NCBI GenBank assembly: GCA_023428265.1
Contig: JAEYYW010000029.1
Location: 1 to 22,832 of the forward strand
Length of the DNA: 22,832 bases
Origin: Bacillota bacterium
GTDB lineage: Bacteria > Bacillota > Clostridia > Christensenellales > UMGS416
Direction of reading: 5' to 3'
Each line of letters starts with the position of its first letter. The first letter of the stretch is position 1. The position numbers were made by a program, and so were the translations under genes. Under the pieces are notes generated by a model that worked only from the letters and a program-made list of their open reading frames with translations, was not told the DNA's origin and did no database searches. Positions 22,201 through 22,832 of the stretch are shown one piece after another.

Positions 22201-22824
22201 CTGCTGGCGCATGGGTTCCAGTTGGTTGCCGATTTCGGTGGCGATGTCGTTGATGCGCTGGAGGTTGTTGCGCGTGTTTTCAAGACGCCGCTCCGCTTCC
22301 TCCTTGCGCACGCGAAACTTCATGATGCCGGCCGACTCGTGGAACGCGCCGCGCCGATCCTCGGGGCGGCTGTTGATGATCTCGGCAATCTGCCCCTGGC
22401 CCACGATGGAATAGCCGTCTTTACCCACGCCGGTGTCGCGGAAAAGATCCACGACATCCTTCAGCCTGCAGCTTTGCTTGTTGATGTAATACTCACTCTC
22501 GCCGGAACGGAAAATGCGCCGGGTGATCGTGACCTCCGAAAAGGCCACGGGCAAGCCACCGGCTGCGTTGTCGATGGTGAGGTTCACCTCGCAAAAGGAG
22601 AGGGCTTTCCGCTTGCTGGTGCCATTGAAGATGATGTCTTCCATGCGGGCGCCGCGGAGCACTCTTGCGTTCTGCTCGCCCAGCACCCAGCGCACAGCGT
22701 CGCCAATGTTGCTTTTGCCGGAGCCGTTGGGCCCGACGATTGCGGTGATCCCCTCGTCGAACTGGATTTCTATTTTATCGGCAAATGATTTGAAGCCGAA
22801 GATTTCAAGTTTTTTCAGGCGCAC
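19246..22824 (-). CDS. smc: Chromosome condensation ATPase SMC
   Basis: This 1192-residue protein is full length for bacterial SMC. The Walker A motif GPNGSGKSN is at 31-39. Two long coiled-coil arms flank a hinge at roughly 505-660 (VEGVVGEMLEVPSMLVRAVE region). The C-terminal ATPase half has LSGGEK at 1095-1100 and Walker B FCVLDEIEAALDD near 1119. With ScpA and ScpB it compacts and segregates chromosomes. The start is a GTG at 22824, 9 bases from the window edge, so its ribosome binding site cannot be seen and the start is probable rather than proven. rnc commonly lies upstream. Confidence 0.98.
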   Translation of the reverse strand: MRLKKLEIFGFKSFADKIEIQFDEGITAIVGPNGSGKSNIGDAVRWVLGEQNARVLRGARMEDIIFNGTSKRKALSFCEVNLTIDNAAGGLPVAFSEVTITRRIFRSGESEYYINKQSCRLKDVVDLFRDTGVGKDGYSIVGQGQIAEIINSRPEDRRGAFHESAGIMKFRVRKEEAERRLENTRNNLQRINDIATEIGNQLEPMRQQSETAREYLELSAELKDLDVNQFLLQYDRAKGRLETMRQQGELAESKTAAMAMDIQTAEETLRVNTGELDRLEDDGNRIREEITAHIAEEQRREGERNLAAERIANLRREARRLSAEAEKAEERSGQLLAEAARLQEEIGRQDQSAGEGRARLAELETSLSEMGLQLRQDEEQAEERKSAMMARLNRIGDIKSALARLSAMEEGIRNRLAQLDNSSQALDREEALVLDAAGEIDQNVARLEREAAAKKEQSDAAARMARDLASQKKETDDAATKVRERMLATATRINMLQAMKRDYGGYAEAVKRLLIDCRADSRLGARVEGVVGEMLEVPSMLVRAVEMALGPAMQNIVTPTEEDAKALVNHLRQNNYGRATFLPVSAIRGRTLSAGEQSVLRIKGCVGVASELVKYDPRYRDIVQNLLGRIVIADDMDSAIAMARACGHSLRFATLQGDIINPGGSITGGSVSSRFTSVLGRSAELEELQTARARCEEEIKELTKKSEQIAARGAEAAAELERFSKEAHDLDLLLTRERERRDKAAQAKERLVSSREAISGERQQLEDNLSEITGERAGIESAQGGEEQSNADARAEIIRIQQQINDQREQYNDLQEQANALKISLATGERHRQSLESDLRRLRREAEQLGAQAAAARSTEAEHESEAGREEAALEASAAGHQENSSERAAAEARLQAVEQERAALRQKRAALEQGLQEQRRALDELRDQQAKLQGQTGRIEADLENMQNRIWDTYELTLATAQKLKRDDFEASGASRRITEIRERIRSMGNVNVNAIEDYVSMKARYEDYQKQMGDLQKAEFDLVAIITELAEKMEKRFREQFNLLNGYFSETFTEMFGGGMAKLVLKDESDLLNSGIEIVAQPPGKQLQLLSLLSGGEKALTAISLLFAMLKLNPSPFCVLDEIEAALDDVNVKRFANYLNGYTDRTQFVVVTHRKGTMEASNAIYGVTMEEKGISRLVSMKMADYVASGQ

Positions 22825-22832
22825 GTTGTGAT

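Noticed and set aside
1..22832. CRISPR arrays, insertion sequences, prophage, tRNA, rRNA or SRP RNA genes
   Set aside because: No tandem spaced repeats, transposase or integrase motifs, or cloverleaf or conserved RNA sequences were found on reading both strands.

Overview
The window looks like chromosome from an anaerobic, fermentative, fairly GC-rich Firmicute of the class Clostridia. The evidence is a clostridial NADH-linked [FeFe]-hydrogenase gene set, the order smc-ftsY-ylxM-ffh-rpsP-khpA-rimM-trmD, a CIRCE-controlled groESL operon, AGGAGG-type ribosome binding sites and a DUF6062-type protein. I cannot name a genus. No phage, insertion sequence, CRISPR array, rRNA or tRNA gene was seen.

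Left part (1-7163, all minus strand): a two-layer hydrogenase locus. The upstream layer runs from a SPOR-domain membrane protein into DRTGG protein, anti-sigma-like ATPase, HydS-like sensory [FeFe]-hydrogenase homologue, second DRTGG protein and PHP phosphoesterase, with 4-base stop/start overlaps at three junctions. The hydrogenase homologue keeps the H-cluster cysteines but has lost the four proton-relay residues of catalytic enzymes, so I read it as a sensor or regulator. The downstream layer (NuoE/HydC-like, a second HATPase, a 2Fe-2S subunit and NuoF/HydB-like) has its own promoter with a near-perfect Rex operator. NuoF runs off the left edge, and the catalytic hydrogenase probably lies just beyond it.

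Middle (7164-13086): a decayed AAC(6')-like acetyltransferase; a DUF6062-type protein with two CxxC/CxxH modules; a dCMP deaminase; a stand-alone alarmone-hydrolase-like HD protein; groES-groEL with promoter and CIRCE; a terminal hairpin; a DivIVA-like coiled coil; and a patatin-like hydrolase.

Right part (13087-22832, minus strand): a LiaF-like membrane protein behind lgt, which has a consensus promoter and an unusual acidic tail. Then comes the housekeeping block smc, ftsY, (new promoter plus inverted repeat) ylxM, ffh, rpsP, khpA, rimM, trmD. It joins chromosome organisation, signal-recognition-particle protein targeting and ribosome or tRNA maturation. smc begins at the right edge.

The best candidate for a poorly described system is the hydrogenase-sensor layer at 3156-7163 coupled to the Rex-controlled hydrogenase operon. 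Gene sets of this general kind are known in Clostridia, so the novelty lies in its unexplained function rather than in its existence.
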